Below are positions 63,701-64,000 of a stretch of DNA of 64,000 nucleotides, one piece after another. This DNA is from Shewanella atlantica. GTDB taxonomy: Bacteria > Pseudomonadota > Gammaproteobacteria > Enterobacterales > Shewanellaceae. Where the stretch lies: NCBI RefSeq assembly GCF_003966265.1, contig NZ_RXNV01000016.1:1-64000 (forward strand). The letters run 5' to 3'. The notes beneath the pieces were generated by a model. It was given only the letters and a program-made list of their open reading frames with translations. It had not been told where the DNA came from and made no database searches. The translations under genes and the position numbers were made by a program. The number at the start of each line of letters is the position of its first letter. The first letter of the stretch is position 1.

Positions 63701-64000
63701 GGCTGTAGACGGGCTGCATCTGCCAGGCTATGCCTTTGGCCAGTACTTTAGCCTCGCCACCCTTCATCGGGATCTGGTAGATATCACCTAACATATCAAA
63801 CACGATATGTTTGCCATCCGGGCTGACACTGACGTTCATCCAGGTGCCTTCGGAAACGTCGATATTCACCTGCTCTAAGGGGGCGTTTGCAGGAGCATTT
63901 ACCTGCCAGGCTGGCTCTTTATCTGATTTGGTTTCCTCTGCGAAAATGGGAGGGCTGAAGCTGAGTGCTATCGCTGCACATAGTGGGGTTAACTTATGTT
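60762..64000 (-). CDS. Secreted beta-propeller and amidohydrolase protein (start outside window)
   Basis: At least 1070 residues. The frame is open to the right edge, where KLTPLCAAIALSFSPPIFAEE looks like the end of a signal peptide, so only a few N-terminal residues are missing. The first 620 or so residues hold TolB/PD40-type propeller repeats (SPDGKHIVFD, YSPDGKYIAFTSDEDGGDN, and several similar). The C-terminal part is an amidohydrolase: PGLFDAHAHGS (metal His pair), SVKSYNQPRR (candidate carboxylated Lys), GIEHSLPA and IGAHGQ. It is probably periplasmic and may cleave peptide or amide substrates; the substrate is unknown. An exact parS lies inside at 62013. Confidence 0.88.
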   Translation of the reverse strand, partial: HKLTPLCAAIALSFSPPIFAEETKSDKEPAWQVNAPANAPLEQVNIDVSEGTWMNVSVSPDGKHIVFDMLGDIYQIPMKGGEAKVLAKGIAWQMQPVYSPDGKYIAFTSDEDGGDNIWIMEADGSNPRAVTEETFRLLNSPAWSPDSQYLVARKHYTGSRSLGAGEVWMYHVAGGEGVKLTKRPNEQKDLGEPAYSPDGRYIYFSQDATPGKTFHYSKDSVKGIYKIKRYDTQTGDIETLIEGTGGAIRPTPSPDGKKLAYIKRDGFQSSLYMLDLRSGETEKLYGSLDRDMQETWAIHGVYPTMSWTADNEEIVFWAGGKINKLDVESKSVKPIPFSIKTQLDVQPAVRFTQDLDQDKFDVKMLRMAQVSPDGNKVVYEALGKLWVKPISNGKANGKRTRLTKLDPELRELFPQWSRDGKSIVFTTWDDQEQGSVRIVSLRNKRVKTLTKEPGKYVEPTFSPNGSFVVYRKAKGGYITPRSWSQETGLYRVDIKGKDNIKITPDGYQPQFGSDSDRIYFMDHGETPELASINLDGFQKRVHYTSKHATEFRISPDGKQLAFAERFKVWVTPFAKHGETIEIGPKANNLPVTQLSVRAGESISWNNDSNQLYWTLGPELYQVKVDTTYKAKDKSADNEQAKAIEPQVTDLGFTHKADVPRGTIAFVGGKIITMEDDKVIESGIVIVKDNHIVAVGGADTEVPEGATLVDISGKTIMPGLFDAHAHGSQGEDEIIPQQNWELYSNLSLGVTTIHDPSNDTTEIFAASEQQKAGNIAGPRIFSTGTILYGANAPGYTSHIDSLDDAKFHLERLKKVGAFSVKSYNQPRRNQRQQVIAAARELEMMVVPEGGSLLQHNLTMIADGHTGIEHSLPAASIYNDIKQFWSQTKVGYTPTLVVAYGGISGENYWYDKTDVWAHPRLSMYVPADLLQARSMRRPTAPDEHYNHFNVARVANEMNDLGVKPNIGAHGQREGLAAHWEMWMFAQGGMSNLEVLKTATINPAKHFAMDHQIGSIKQGKLADLIVIDGNPLEDIRVTDRVTYTMVNGKLYNAETMNQLNGGSKNNGKERKTFFFENRTND
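62013..62028. promoter_or_regulatory. parS: parS site 6
   Basis: A second exact copy of TGTTCCACGTGGAACA, 1.4 kb from site 5, within the amidohydrolase gene. Confidence 0.9.

Noticed and set aside
1..64000. tRNA genes, CRISPR arrays or riboswitches
   Set aside because: I looked for cloverleaf-like segments, evenly spaced identical repeats and known leader motifs in the gaps and found none; the 7-bp arrays are too short for CRISPR.

Overview
The window is a gammaproteobacterial chromosome segment that carries the replication origin. Gene content and order point to Shewanella or a close relative: the rpmH-dnaA-dnaN-recF-gyrB block, the atp operon next to parAB-rsmG-mnmG, an oriC between mnmG and mioC, glyQS beside tag, and menB and ccoG beside an rRNA operon. 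This is inferred from synteny and protein character, not from a database search.

Layout. 1-480: P1 and P2 promoters and the antitermination leader of a leftward rRNA operon whose 16S gene lies just outside the window. 505-3839: ccoG, a small membrane-anchored protein, menB and a DUF2061 protein. 4128-5141: an IS481-type integrase that appears to lack its catalytic glutamate. 5475-8154: a leftward operon of a DeoR-family regulator and glmS, with a perfect 12-bp inverted repeat around the -10 element. 8321-10456: a TonB-dependent siderophore receptor behind a Fur box. 10686-19189: glmU and the complete F1Fo ATP synthase operon. 19416-23839: parB, parA, rsmG and mnmG. 23930-24260: oriC, with DnaA boxes, AT-rich 13-mer-like repeats and 17 GATC sites. 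24298-24738: mioC.

24757-40249 is the accessory part. It holds two MITE-like elements with terminal inverted repeats, a pair of dispersed direct repeats, a UbiG-like methyltransferase, a chemoreceptor, a LysE exporter, a SEC-C protein, a 44-residue membrane peptide, and a 1056-residue helicase with a PLD-type nuclease motif that is a plausible defence gene. A sulfotransferase-like gene and an HrpB-like helicase follow, both with in-frame tandem repeats. The 3' end of mnmE is duplicated as a perfect 73-bp direct repeat 118 bp away, at the gene end used as attachment site by SGI1-type islands.

40250-50862 is core again: mnmE, yidC, yidD, rnpA and rpmH leftward; dnaA, dnaN, recF and gyrB rightward. 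51026-60601 carries the 5-oxoprolinase genes pxpA, pxpC and pxpB, an HDOD protein, glyS, glyQ, tag and an MFS transporter frameshifted by a 17-bp tandem duplication. The last gene, running off the right edge, is a secreted beta-propeller/amidohydrolase protein.

Two signals cut across the genes. Six parS-like palindromes lie between 28.3 and 62.1 kb, all on the dnaA side of oriC, and would be the targets of the ParB encoded here. Five intergenic sites carry tandem or degenerate seven-base repeats of the form CTCGNNN or CTAGNNN.
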